Source: Branchiostoma floridae
Lineage: Eukaryota; Chordata; Leptocardii; Amphioxiformes; Branchiostomatidae
Length of the DNA stretch: 64,000 bases
Assembly (NCBI RefSeq): GCF_000003815.2
Contig: NC_049983.1
Location: forward strand, 813,137 to 877,136
Reading direction: 5' to 3'
Shown here: piece by piece, positions 31,628 through 45,559 of the stretch
Layout of the letters: every line of letters starts with the position of its first letter
How positions within the stretch are numbered: position 1 is the stretch's first letter
The notes under the pieces: generated by a model
What the model was told of the DNA's origin: nothing
Databases searched by the model: none
The model's input: the letters and a program-made list of their open reading frames with translations, nothing else
Program-made: the position numbers and the translations under genes

Positions 31628-32351
31628 GTATAGCTTTGAACAAATTCTCGTAACCCCGACCAATACATTCAGACGAACAGGGTCTGCTGTACATGTCTTT
31701 CGACTTTTAATTTCTTGCACTGAATACAAGGAACTTAACGTACATGTAATAATAATGAGAAAACATCCCACCATGCAGGACTTGCAGTTGTGACTTGGTT
31801 CTGGTTGACACAAACCTTATAATACATTACAAACAGTAAGTGTAGTGGAGAAATTCATTGGAGAACAAAAAACACAGAAGAAGGCAACCATCTCTTCAAG
31901 TCATCTTGCGTCCTTTCGAACAAATGCAAAATCAGCTATAGCTCAGGCATTGGCAATTGGTTTTCTCAAGCTGATTTAGAAGTCAGATGTTTTAGAAACT
32001 TGACAGAATTATTTTTGTATGGGCATGCCATGTCGTTTTTAACTTCGAAGTCTAGAATCAGAAAACCCGACTGCCTTTACTGTATGCTTCAGTTGGGCAC
32101 AAGAAACTCAAAGAAAAGTCATTAAGAATTTTGGACATCAACCTGCACAACGTAGTGTCCAAAAGGCTGAAATCTGAACTTTATGCATAGTTGGACAACA
32201 GCAAAGCACTGCATTGGAACAGTAGATAACTTTGGTGGAGCCTGGTACTTTTCCGTACTTCTATCCCCGATTAAAAAAAAAAAAAACTGAACATGTTCAA
32301 GAACTTTAACAGTTTCCCTCATTATTTGGGCCTGCAAATTGAGCAGAAAAT

Positions 32352-32542
32352 TCACAACGACCATGAAGCAAGTTTCTGAGTGTATGTTACAGCCAAGGTA
32401 GCAACTACAACTATCCACAGCCGTGTTGTGGACCAGCATATCAGTAAAAGACCATCTGTGATCGGAAACACCGGAGCGTAGGTTACAGCCAGCCAGATGA
32501 GGTACAACAAAAAGTAGAAGAAATAATCACCCATCATAGAAT
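32352..32542 (-). CDS. Candidate terminal exon with two membrane helices
   Basis: On the minus strand, after a possible acceptor (TGTGTAG, end at 32543), a frame of 61 residues from the first Met runs to TGA at 32354-32352. It is strongly hydrophobic, with YFFYFLLYLIWLAV and LWIVVVATLAVTY segments. It reads like the last exon of a small multi-pass membrane protein. I found no companion exon, so it may be chance. Confidence 0.3.
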
Positions 32543-33437
32543 CTACACATTAATGATAATACAAAACAATAACAAAAGGATGATACAATAGTAACACAAA
32601 TGCTATGCATATACCAAATTAGGGCAGACAACACAAAACTCATTTCTACTGCATCTATTAGCGAAGCAAAGCTTGCATTGTACTTTCATGCACGACAAAC
32701 TGGACCAAAAAAACAACTTCTCTGTCATGCATGTCACACTCCATTTCTTACCATCCCAAGATACTTGGATCAATATTTTTCACTCTCTCATCTTTCTGGT
32801 AGTACAAGAGTACACCATTTATTCCAACTCAAATACATCTATGTAATCTCTGACATTGAAAGGATCAACATGAAGGAAAAGAGGTCTGAATTATTTTTTT
32901 TTAAGCCTGGCAAAGCTACATGCCACCTAAACCTCTCCTCACCTAACACAAAAGCAAACAGTTACATTCTGTGCCTACCCAAGAACGCAGACAAGACACG
33001 TGCTGCAAGGCTTGCTAACCCAGAGATAGGGTCAGATCTTCTCATAAACATAGGAGTATACAGAATCGTTAATTCGGCTAGAAGTCTATGACGCGGGTTT
33101 CTGGTATCAATATTGTTTATCCCAGCCGTATACAGGTTACTCCTGTAGCACATTTATGTACAGAAACCTCTAGGGCTAGTTCCCACGACAGTCGTATCAA
33201 TTTTTTTCTCGTGACTTGAACTTCCGACTGTTTCATGATACACGTAGGCAACACAGAAAAGTCGCCTTTTTTTTTTAACAAGCAAGGTAGAACTGCAAGC
33301 ATTGAATGGGTTGAAATTTTGTTTTGTTTTGTTTTTTNNNNNNNNNNNNNNNNNNNNNNNNNNNNNNNNNNNNNNNNNNNNNNNNNNNNNNNNNNNNNNN
33401 NNNNNNNNNNNNNNNNNNNNNNNNNNNNNNNNNNNNN

Positions 33438-35131
33438 GCACTGTACGATTTAAATGAGACACGGGGTCACCGTGCAAAAACAGCTCGTCTAGGCGGTGCG
33501 GCGAGCAGGACAAGCTTTTCTCAGCTAAGAGAGCTCGTGTCCAATTACAGGTTCCTGCGTATCGGCCAATGTCAGCGCCAGAGTACAATAATGAAGCAGG
33601 CAGTGACCAGTGTACATGTGTAGCCATTCGACGTATTTTTTTCAAGGGGAGGGGCCAGGGCATGTATCGTCTGACTTACGGGCGTCCTGCCGGGTCTAAT
33701 TATATAATTATCCACTACAAGCTGCACGGACAGTACAAGATTGTCTACTGGGGATTGTCAGAACTTTGCCGCAATTACACGGTAATAATTGGGAACAATT
33801 CCAGCAAAACTTATCATGAGGCATGTATGGACCCCACAGGCACTGTCCACCAAATGATACGTATTTGTCGCCATTATTTGACATATGGTACCATGTCTAG
33901 AATATTCTACATTGTATGACAATGTACACTCCTGTACAATAGAGTTCATAACAACAGCAGCAAGGAGATTTAGGAAGAAGCTACAATGGACCGAAAACGT
34001 CACCGATTCTCCCAGACACTATCTACATTTAGTCCTTTTTACCAGGTACCCTCCGAAAGACATGCCATTACGGGGTCTGCGAGCGTTTTTCCGCCAGGCT
34101 TGGCCAGCTGTGTTGATTCATGGTTTAACTTTCTTTGCCCTATTAATCAGCGATGAACGTTGTTAGTAAATTATACGTGAAGCGTAATTAGCCACTTTCA
34201 TTCTACAGAACGTTGTTATCTAGAACGCATCGTTAAGCGGTACTGACAAATTCCCCATATACCGAACCTAATCGCCCGGTTCTCCAAACGTCACAATAAA
34301 ATACCCGGTTGTGTCGCTGAACTGATATTACAATAAGATAAATACAGGCAGGTTCGTAGCTGTGAACACGGGCTGACTAAAACATGTCCTGAAACATGGG
34401 CCCTGCAATTTTACACCTTTTCCTTTGCAGTGCTTAGTGCTGTCAATCATAAAAGTAGATCACGAACTACAATGTATGGTGAAATTAAATCAAAGGTTGG
34501 GCTTCTGGAAATCTGTTCACAAAATAAATGACCACAAGCCTGCTGACAGAAAGTTACGTGCGACCGCATCTGTTCCACCATACATGTAGGACCTGCAAAT
34601 TATGTTAGGATTGCTAGTAGAGCAATCGTGTGGAATTTCTCTGAAGGAAGCGACCTTTGACCTCACTGAGCGACATCCGCTGACTCGGTCGGCCGGGCTC
34701 GCCTTTCGCTTATTATTTCATCCATAAATTTACTGAATTTAGTAGTCATCAAGGGCTTCTACCTAGCGTACAGGGTGTCTAAACTACCGAGGCACCCGAA
34801 TCTGCCAGCAATCAATGCGGAACCGCCGGATTGCCCAGGGAATCGGCCTCTAAAACGCATCAACACGCCGGGCGAGCTGTCCGAACACCACGCCATCGAT
34901 CTAGCCACTTTCGACGGTCAGCAGCGCGCTCCACCCGGGACTCCGAAACATCACGTCACTGAAACTCGGACTCAGAAGACCTGCAGATTCCACGGGGGAC
35001 ATACCCGCTCTCGTCGGGGCCGTACAGTCTAACCAGAGACCAAGCGACTGGAACGACCGCCCCCCACCTCAACATGTCCACCGAACTCAGGCGTATTTTC
35101 GCGCCCTTTTCGTTCTCGCGAGACGTCCGTG
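33438..35131 (+). repeat. Large direct duplication, copy 1
   Basis: This segment recurs at 36996-38662 with an offset of about 3.54 kb and very few differences; a stretch of more than 250 bp at 34775-35032 and 38314-38571 appears identical. The differences include an indel near 33465. Frames inside it are identical in both copies but have no recognisable domain. It may be a true tandem duplication or two haplotypes assembled in series. Confidence 0.85.
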
Positions 35132-35239
35132 ATCTCGTCCATGTTCCCACTTGTTCCCACCGGCGGCAACTTCGTAAACATCATCAAACGGCACTTAATT
35201 ACTACCCATCCTCTCCCCCTCCCGGGACCCAGACAGTAG

Positions 35240-35640
35240 GAAGTCGGTGTGCACCTTCAGCAGCATGCTGAAGACCCTCGGGACCCCCCACTTCGCAGCA
35301 CTCCAGCTAGAGCTACGCGCCGTTGCATCCGCTCTCGGGTTAGCCTCTAGGCTGCGCGCAAGTGCCAGGCGGAGTCTTGCAGTGCGATCTTCAACAGCTC
35401 GGGCCCGCACCCCTAACACTACTGACTCTGCGTTCCTTCATCGTCGACAACTCAAGGAGACAAGCTCCAGCAGTGTGCCGAAGACCCTTAGGACCCCTCA
35501 CTTCGCAGTACCAAGTTAGACTCACCGCGCCGACGCACCTGTTTCCGGCCCGAGTCTACGCTGTTCGACAGTGCCCAGCGGCGTTCTGCAGGGCGATCTT
35601 CACCATTCCTGAACTGTACTTTTATATACTCTTCTAATTA
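35240..35640 (+). repeat. Diverged direct repeat in GC-rich DNA
   Basis: GCTGAAGACCCTCGGGACCC near 35268 and its variant GCCGAAGACCCTTAGGACCC near 35479 begin two similar segments of about 150-200 bp. I see no supported gene in 35132-36995. Confidence 0.5.
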
Positions 35641-36995
35641 ACTACAATAACAATACTACCCTCTCCACACATTTCCGCGGTTTGGGACCTGCGGGCAAAC
35701 TTGACCAGTGCTTCGAGTATCAATCAGCCGCCGGACACGTTGAGAGGTCCACGTAGTGGTACTTTCTTTTAGAGACAAAGTGGTCTATACCGTCACTATT
35801 GCTTTGACATCCCTTTTCAAAAAAGGTAGTTCGTTCATGAAATCCAATTAAAAATTTCTAACTGCTTGCCACAGAGATAAACGCTAAAGGTGTAAAAAGA
35901 TGAACTTCAAATTATCCAACTCCCGCTTGGCTCTTTATCACAGATGATCTTAGGTACCATGCGGTAAAAGTGTATCTAGCAATGACAGCGCTTTTGTATG
36001 TATGACGATTCAACACGCATTCAAGTGTAACTGATTCAACCTGATGCTTCGGGAGAAGGGGCTAACTTTTCACAGGTTACAGAGAGCCTTTCTAATTACG
36101 GGTCCCTATCTACCCACCAATGACAGAGCCCGAGTATAACAAGTAAGCACCCAGTCGTGCATAAGCCATCCAACCGGTTTTGTCGGGGGTGGGGGGTAGG
36201 GGGGGGGGGCGTGTGGTGGAGTGTAGAGTGAAGCTTGATGGGCATGTTGTCGGGTCGGGCATTCACAATTATTTGTGCCAACAGTGCAAGTCAGAGCGAG
36301 TCTCTACGGTAACATCAAAATGTTGTCTGTTGCCGCTTTTAAACAGCAACAAGGCAAGAGTACTAGAAAACCTGATGTCGAGACAAATGTGCGCTAAAGA
36401 GTACTTGCCACTCCAGCAAGTCTGACCTTTGCAGTCATCTTCTCACTCTCTTCCTGACTATCAAGTAACCACCTGCGCGAACACACACCAACGCAAACAA
36501 ACAAGCCAAAAATATGGAGTCACCGACATCAAATGCTTGTTCATAAAGCTTAGTGGAATCAAGTGTGACGATAGTGCTGGTATTCAATATACTGCTACGT
36601 CAAACGCCTGACCTTGGCGTGCCGCCAAAAATTACAAACTACAGAAGCAGTCGGTTCGACCGGTTGCGTTCTCGGCTATTGTCGGCAGGCGGCGACCGCA
36701 CCACACAGTGTGGCGTGCTGCAAGATTACTGCGGCCAACGCGCCAGTTGATCGGGTCCCTGATTATCTGTGAGCCGCCCGGGCGGCTCTACTGCCTCGGG
36801 GGACCAGCGCTAGTCTATTCTGACACACAGGGTAGAGCAGAGCCGTCCGTATGCAGCGCCATTTCTTAACTATTACATACTACATTCACGCCGTGATCTG
36901 ATGATCGGTGTATTCTATTCTATTCTATTGATTAGGGTCCCTTTCCTATATTATTCTAAAGGAGCGGATGAAGTGTGCACTATGCCCAAATACAG

Positions 36996-38662
36996 GCATT
37001 GTACGATTTAAATGAGACCACGTGGTCTAGGCGGTGCGGCGAGCAGGACAAGCTTTTCTCAGCTAAGAGAGCTCGTGTCCAATTACAGGTTCCTGCGTAT
37101 CGGCCAATGTCAGAGCCAGAGTACAATAATGAAGCAGGCAGTGACCAGTGTACATGTGTAGCCATTCGACGTATTTTTTTCAAGGGGAGGGTCCATGGTA
37201 TGTATCGTCTGACTTACGGGCGTCCTGCCGGGTCTAATTATATAATTATCCACTACAAGCTGCACGGACAGTACAAGAGTAGATATCTACTGGGGATTGT
37301 CAGAACTTTGCCGCAATTACACGGTAATAATTGGGACAATTCCAGCAAACATATCATGAGGCATGTATGGACGCTACANNNNNNNNNNNNNNNNNNNNNN
37401 NNNNNNNNNNNNNNNNNNNNNNNNNNNNNNNNNNNNNNNNNNNNNNNNNNNNNNNNNNNNNNNNNNNNNNNNNNNNNNNNNNNNNNNNNNNNNNNNNNNN
37501 NNNNNNNNNNNNNNNNNNNNNNNNNNNNNNNNNNNNNNNNNNNNNNNNNNNNNNNNNNNNNNNNNNNNNNNNNNNNNNNNNNNNNNNNNNNNNNNNNNNN
37601 NNNNNNNNNNNNNNNNNNNNNNNNNNNNNNNNNNNNNNNNNNNNNNNNNNNNNNNNNNNNNNNNNNNNNNNNNNNNNNNNNNNNNNNNNNNNNNNNNNNN
37701 NNNNNNNNNNNNNNNNNNNNNNNNNNNNNNNNNNNNNNNNNNNNNNNNNNNNNNNNNNNNNNNNNNNNNNNNNNNNNNNNNNNNNNNNNNNNNNNNNNNN
37801 NNNNNNNNNNNNNNNNNNNNNNNNNNNCGTCACAATAAAATACCCGGTTGTGTCGCTGAACTGATATTACAATAAGATAAATACAGGCAGGTTCGTAGCT
37901 GTGAACACGGGCTGACTAAAACATGTCCTGAAACATGGGCCCTGCAATTTTACACCTTTTCCTTTGCAGTGCTTAGTGCTGTCAATCATAAAAGTAGATC
38001 ACGAACTACAATGTATGGTGAAATTAAATCAAAGGTTGGGCTTCTGGAAATCTGTTAACAAAATGAATGACCACAAGCCTGCTGACAGAAAGGTACGTGC
38101 GACCGCATCTGTTCCACCATACATGTAGGACCTGCAAATTATGTTAGGATTGCTAGTAGAGCAATCGTGTGGAATTTCTCTGAAGGAAGCGACCTTTGAC
38201 CTCACTGAGCGACATCCGCTGACTCGGTCGGCCGGGCTCGCCTTTCGCTTATCATTTCATCCATAAATTTACTGAATTTAGTAGTCATCAAGGGCTTCTA
38301 CCTAGCGTACAGGGTGTCTAAACTACCGAGGCACCCGAATCTGCCAGCAATCAATGCGGAACCGCCGGATTGCCCAGGGAATCGGCCTCTAAAACGCATC
38401 AACACGCCGGGCGAGCTGTCCGAACACCACGCCATCGATCTAGCCACTTTCGACGGTCAGCAGCGCGCTCCACCCGGGACTCCGAAACATCACGTCACTG
38501 AAACTCGGACTCAGAAGACCTGCAGATTCCACGGGGGACATACCCGCTCTCGTCGGGGCCGTACAGTCTAACCAGAGACCAAGCGACTGGAACGACCGCC
38601 CCCCACCTCAACATGTCCACCGAACTCAGGCGTATTTTCGCGCCCTTTTCGTTCTCGCGAGA
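36996..38662 (+). repeat. Large direct duplication, copy 2
   Basis: Second copy of 33438-35131, interrupted by the gap 37379-37827 and cut off by the gap at 38663. Both edges of this copy meet gaps or abrupt breaks in similarity. Confidence 0.85.
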
Positions 38663-41600
38663 NNNNNNNNNNNNNNNNNNNNNNNNNNNNNNNNNNNNNN
38701 NNNNNNNNNNNNNNNNNNNNNNNNNNNNNNNNNNNNNNNNNNNNNNNNNNNNNNNNNNNNNNCTGTATTTATTTTGGGTGTGCTCCCAACGCCTATGTGG
38801 TAAATAAACTTATTTATATGCAACCACCGGTTTCCTTCTGTCCTCTCCATGTTGTATTCTCTTCTTTAGTCGCACAGACAGATAAAAAGCTAGTTCATGG
38901 TTTGAAGTGCACATGCAACGTGATGCATTGTGGGTGCCCCTGCCAATACAAAGATAATGTCCAAGGGCCTTCCACTTTGACATATTACCCACAATGCATT
39001 CAACAGTGCATGCACACCTCAAACTGTGAACAAGCTTATAACTGATGAATGAATTCTGTATAGGACTATTTATGATATGATGGCAATGTTATTATGAGAC
39101 ATTATCTGCAATATTATCATTTAATTGTAGACAACATGCCATTTCCTCATCTCAACAGAAATCGCAAGACACATAATCATACATCATACATCTTACATGT
39201 AACCTTAAATTGAACCATAATTGGTCTCCAGCCATGTCTAACATTCTCCAAGGACCCATCTAGAAAACAAGGTGGCTGTCACAGCACAAGTCATAGTCTA
39301 CAAACTTCCTCTATAGTGTGATCGATGCAAATCACAGATAATACTCAAATCCATAACCAAATCCAGCCTTTTAAGCATTGTGAAAATGGTGACTGGCACT
39401 GTGCTGTAATGTGACAGCCATCTCTGATGATCACATGACTTAAATGGTCAGAAGTGGGGAGAGTGGCTGAAATGCCAGTAGCAGAGAAACAGAAAGGTCA
39501 ATACACATAAGTCATATCTAGTACACAACATATTTCATGTCCAGTTGTATGGCAAGATTGCAACAAAAACAGTGTTATGTACATGTAAAGAAAGTACAAC
39601 AAATGTATCACAGACAAACAAAATGACAGACACAATAGATGCTAGCACCACTTGGTGCACACTGTATGAAAGGTCCTTGCACAAAGTCTCTGCCTACAGC
39701 ATCATGGAAACATTAGTTCAGTGCAATATTCTACCTGATGTTACAGGTACATGTAGCTACAGTGTGCTACACCAACTGATCAGTTTGCCTCTTGATAACT
39801 GAAATCTTTTGCTTCCAGAAGAGATCAAGTCAATACACAACATAAATCAGTCTCCAACATATAACACATACAGTGTTAATGTTGTTTGAGTAAAATATGA
39901 CAAATATGATGCAAGGACGTAGGTGCACTTTCAGAATAAATGCTCAACTTAATGTTCGTGCTTTGAAATAATGACAAATATCCTCTTGCAGAGCAGACAC
40001 GTCACACGAACCAATTCAGGAAATAAGATGCAACAAACTGGTAGCTCAAAATTTGAAAAATAGCTCTTGAGGGATGTAATTTCAAGACAGCTTTTGAATA
40101 CACCAGTAGACACCTCGCTGGTACATAAATCCGCACATGGCACATCTGAGACAGGAGCACTGTCACCACACGCTGGAAACCCGGCAGGAGATCAGAAAGC
40201 TCCTTTTGCCGGGATGAAGAGACTCACCACTATCCACTAATGCATACCCGGAGGGGGAGCTTGTGCCACAGAGGCAGCGCAGCAAGGGGAGAAAACAGCG
40301 GGAAAATAAGTGGTGCTGTCAGACAGTTTGCCGCCCTTTCAGATCGGCATACTCCTGATCGCTCGGTGCGAGGAGAGCGACTCACAGCACTGTCAGATGT
40401 TGTCAAATATCCCGTCTGAGATTGTTATCCGTCTTCTTTGTAGCATCCTTCAGGCACAGGGCAGAGCTACTAGCCCATCCATCAAGGTCGCTTTAAAGTG
40501 TCGGAAAGATTTCAGAGGTACTATCGGGAGGATATCTGCCCAGCATCTCACGCAACGTTGTCACGACTAACCGCTTTTCTTCCGGGATCAATCCACACCA
40601 TCTCCAAGATCACAGGAAGTGAGACGTTTTGATGTCTGAGATTGACGGCAAAATCAGCTGCCCCTTTTCTTCTTTCGTCAAATGGCCTAACTAGCATGTA
40701 AACAAGGTGACTGAAGAAAAAGGTCGAAAAACAACAGACGAAGTGGTACATGATTGATTAACATATCATGCAGATTCATGGGAACTGTGCGAAATCATAT
40801 TACCCAGCATTACACTGCCATAGGAAAGGACACAGGATAAACGTTTCTGCTAATGTTTCAGGATCTGCACGGAATCCCATATGGGATCACTATTTGTGAT
40901 CCCTCTGGGATTCAACAGCGTTACCTGTTGAGGATTTTTGGATCACAATACAGCCCTCCCCAGCCTACGTTGGCCTTAATCGAAGCCCCTTTCAACACTA
41001 TAGAAATACCATTTGCATGAACTATATGTTGACTATAATGTAGAAGGTATATATACAAACACATACATTACACGTGTCTAGTATACAGTAGCATTACAGT
41101 AACTACCTGGCATTCTTTGGGACAAAAGCTTGGGGTTAACCATGTTAGAGAGAAGAGGCTGCCGAGTACAGACGTGTTATTCAAGTGACTGCAAGAAATA
41201 CAGAATAGATGGGTCAGGAAAAGACAATATGAGTACAAATGTATACATTGGATTACACATGGCCAATTTGGCCTCTTCTCCCATGATATATTTGGGCAAC
41301 GAGACGCGAATATCGTCTTAAGTTCCCTCGGGGCACCACGGGGACATCAGAAATTCGACAGTATATTAGAATCCAAGCCTTAAAGGAAGGCATTAGATGC
41401 TAAGGGCGCCTTAAATCATGTGGGGGGCTGCTGTGCTGGGCCAGCTTCCTCCCTAATAAAATATTGACCTATTTCATTATTCTGCAAATGTAGGGCACAT
41501 CAGCTTATTTAGCTGTGCATAATTACACGACACAAGCTTGGGCGTTCATTGCACAATTACCCACCGCAGCCCTTCTTTTTCATTATAGGGGAAAATGTGA

Positions 41601-42147
41601 TTTATTCAGCTATTTGACGTAACACACGGAATTGACGGGGGCCAGGAGGCAACTCAATATGGCTGTCTACATCGCACAGCACATTAGTTCCGTGGAAATT
41701 TCCGATCCACGCGTGTGCCCCCCTCCCGTAAACGCCATCCCGAAGTGTCGCCCGGCTTGACTTGTGAGGGAAACGTCCTCGCTCAGATCCGGGCTAATCC
41801 TGAGAAAATGGCCGGGGTCGGGAGCGAGCAGATTAAATCTACTGAAACTTCTCTCATTTGTTGTGTAGATTGCTGATGTTGGGGCTGGCCGGGTGCCACG
41901 GGGAGTCTGGGCAGTAATCACGGGAAATGGCCGGCTGTGGAGGCCTCCTCGCTTTGATGGGTGTGGCTCGCTGGTAAATGAGGTGTTCAAGCACATTGAT
42001 TTCCCCATAAGTCACCATTCTGTTGGCAGGAGTTCAATCTTGTACAAACCTGCAATAGGGGGGAATGCAGAACACCTACCCTATCCTCTGCACATATTCA
42101 GGTGGCCCTCAAGTTAATGTGCTGTCCACACTCTGCTGTTTTTAAGA

Positions 42148-43830
42148 GTAAAACACAAACAAGGCAATGTTGGCATCTCCCATTGATTGAGTGAAGCCTC
42201 TGATTGCACTCACCAAACTCATTCATGCATACATTTATCTGCAGGAAGGAGGCTATTTTTAGACATCTGTCAATAACAATGTTTTAGTAAAAGATCGAAG
42301 TAATGGAAACATTATGCAGATAGGGCAGGTTACATTTCTAGGTCATAAAACATAATTGTATGTACCTGTTTCTTTGGAATGTGTACACAGTAAAGCTATA
42401 AAATCTTTTTGAAATGTTTTCTTGCAGTTGTAGATCCTTCATATTTTCCAACCAACCTGTGCAACTAACTAAACCTAAAATATCTTTAGAGGCCAAAGCA
42501 TTAGCAGCCTCTATGAAAAGTAATTGTAAGGAAATCACGACCAAAAGCCAGGCATTTACCATATTGGACCCATCTTGTACTTACCAGGATTGCAAGATTC
42601 CTCTGTTCCTTTATTTTCCTCTAGTTTCATACTTTCTCTGACCATGGAGGTCTAACCGACACCTTGTACCAACAGTTTCTTATCACAAGGCATGAAAACT
42701 GTCCCTCACTACTGTAACTACTACGGGTATCTTGCTTCCAGCATACTTCATCGGTACTTTGACAAAGATCTAACCAAGCATCCTGAATATCGCGGTCATG
42801 TGTTAAATGTAAAACACAAACAAGGCAATGTCAGTATCTCCCTGTGATTGAGTGAAGCCTCTGATTGCAATCACCAAACTCATTCATGCATACATTTATC
42901 TGCAGCAAGGAGGCTATTTTTAGACATCTGTCAATAACAATGTTTTAGTAAAAGATCGAACTAATGGAAACATTATGCAGATAGGGCAGGTTACATTTCC
43001 AGGTCATAAAACATTATTACATGTACATGTTTCTTTGGAATGTGTACACAGTAAAGCTATAAAATCTTTTTGAAATGTTTTCTTGCAGTTGTAGATCCTT
43101 CATATTTTCCAACCAACCTGTGCAACTAACTAAACCTAAAATATCTTCAGAGGCCAAAGCATTAGCTGCCTCTATTAAAAGTGAATAGGAAATCAAGACC
43201 AAAAGCCAGGCATGCACCATTGGACCCATCTCGTACATACCAGGATTGCAAGATTCCCCTGTTCCTTCGTTATCCTCTGGTTTCATACTATTTCTGACCA
43301 TGGAGGTCTAAACTCCCTGTACCGACAGTTTCTTATCACAAGGCATGAAAACTGTCCCTCACTACTGTAAATATATATATATATATCTTGCTTCCAGCAT
43401 ACTTCATCGGTACTTTGACAAAGATCTAACCAAGCATCATGGTTATTGTGGTCATATGTGCAATGTAAAACACAAACAAGATACTAGCAATGTCAGCATC
43501 TCCCTGTGATTGAGTGAAACCTCTGATTGCAATCACCAAACTCATTCATGCATACATTTATCTGCAGGAAGGCTATTTTTAGACATCTGTCAATAACAAT
43601 GTTTTAGTAAAAGATCGAACTAATGAAAACTTTATGCAGATAGGGCAGGTTACATTTCTAGGTCATAAAACATAATTACATCAGCTGTTTCTTTGAAATG
43701 CTTACACGATAAAGCTACATTTGTGCAAAGGATATTTTTAAAATGCATTTTGAGTTTTCTTGCAGTTGTAGATCCTTTATATTTTCCCATCAGCTTGAGC
43801 AACTACACATATCTTTAGAGGCCAAAGCAT
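42148..43830 (+). repeat. Triplicated block of about 660 bp
   Basis: GTAAAACACAAACAAG-type starts occur at 42148, 42809 and 43465. Each is followed by the same order of words (TTAGACATCTGTCAATAACA, AGTAAAAGATCGAA, GTAGATCCTTCATATTTTCC). Copies 1 and 2 are very similar; copy 3 is more diverged and shorter. Confidence 0.9.
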
Positions 43831-44493
43831 TAGCTAGCTGCCTAGACCAAAAACAATACCTCCCAACGAAGTAGTATCTTGATCGATTGACTGCATGACT
43901 TGGAATGTCTGTAATTTCTGACTAACCACTAGTTCTACCAACTAAGAACTGTACATCCTGTCAGTCCAGTAGGTCTGACCTTTGTGGTGACACAATCTTC
44001 CCTCTCACTACCTGTCACAACTGTATTCAGAAAATTCAACATAACATACAAGAACAAAACCTCTACACATAGTACTAGTATACATGTAAAGACAGCAGTT
44101 ACATGTTGGTCTAGTACAAACTTCTACTACTAAGACTGTGAGAACAAGAAAAGTAGGTAGTGTCATGCTAACATCAATAAACGTCTCCTGACTAGTTTGG
44201 TGGTTACTTTGCCTGAGAAGTGTGTAATTGCACTGGTCAAACCTACCCATGACTTTTGCTGGGTTCAACATAGCACAATGGTTAGATTTAAGAATGTAAA
44301 AAAAATAAAGAAGAAAAAAAAGACTACTGGTTAATCCTTTTCTATATCTATATCAGAATACGTACTGAAAGTATCATGGTCTAGACTTACCCATTACACC
44401 CCTCAAAACAATCCATCTACACCTTTCTTACTTATCCCCAGAAAAACCAAATCAGTAACCAAGCAACCATCTACTGGTATCCATCCCAGCAAA

Positions 44494-44603
44494 ACACACA
44501 CACACACACATATACCAGGGAGGTTTCAACCTCCTTGCATACTTACATAATAAAAAATACATTTACACACAAACACTCACACACACACACACACACACAC
44601 ACA
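44494..44603. repeat. CA microsatellites
   Basis: (CA)n runs occur at about 44494-44510 and 44570-44603. Confidence 0.9.
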
Positions 44604-45559
44604 TTTAAGACTTAATTGCAGAAAGAATAGTTCAAAAGAAAAGTTGCCTATTTCGAGCATATATATATAGTTAAGGCCAGGACTGTGCAAAGAGACTGAC
44701 TAAACCTGTACGCATGGGACGGGGGATCTGACCATCTTCCGAGATAAAAAGAAGACAAAGATAGAAGAAAAAAAGGAATAAATATTCTATTTCCAAGGAC
44801 TTAAACTCAATCAGGTATTGAGAAAAGATCATCTCATGATGATAAGCACATTCCTAAATCTACCTTATTCCATACAGTCAGTCAGTCGAGGACCTCAGAT
44901 GTCACCTTGGGAAGCTTATACAGTAACAAGTCATGTACATGTAACATTACATGTACTCTCCCTAAAAGTAAAACTAAAACTGTTGCATGAATCACACACG
45001 GCTCCATCTGTCGCAGTGGACCAAATCTTGGCTGTAAGTCAACACATTACCTTACGGCTAATCCAAGCGATGCCTCATGGCTGGCAGGGCCTGCGAAACA
45101 AGTGTGGAAAGGGTGCCATGTGTTTGACCTGATGTGAAACAGCTTTGTGAAATGACTTTCAAACTAAAGACAACTAAATCTGCAGTCTCAGAGACCCTCC
45201 ACATCCATTCCAGTTCCCTAACTGTGCAACTTTATGCAAAGATCTAGTGATTCTCCATGAGAGATGAGACACGCTGTACATTCAACAGTTTGCCTAACTG
45301 TCAAATGGAGCACAAGATAGATGTCTTGCCTAGCAGGTTCCTTTGAAGTTGTGATACTGAATGTATTTGAGAGATTGTAGATAAACATTTGAACAAAATG
45401 TTACATAGTTCAAGATACCAATCTTTATACTATCCCTTTATGTGAATGCACAAGGCAGTGTCTATGTGTAGCCTGTCATCTAGGCTGCTTCCTTTTAAAT
45501 GTTCTAAAGAAATGAAATGTTCCAAAAGGCATTCTTTTGATACAAGGTTCATTTACTGT

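Noticed and set aside
32600-33091. 163-codon plus-strand frame
   Set aside because: No domain, no conserved neighbour and ordinary composition; probably chance in AT-rich DNA.
34775-35032. 85-codon frame identical in both duplicate copies (also 38314-38571)
   Set aside because: Identity reflects the recent duplication. There is no sign of selection and no recognisable domain.
41667-42008. 113-codon minus-strand frame in the candidate conserved block
   Set aside because: No family resemblance or splice sites that fit; I favour a non-coding explanation.
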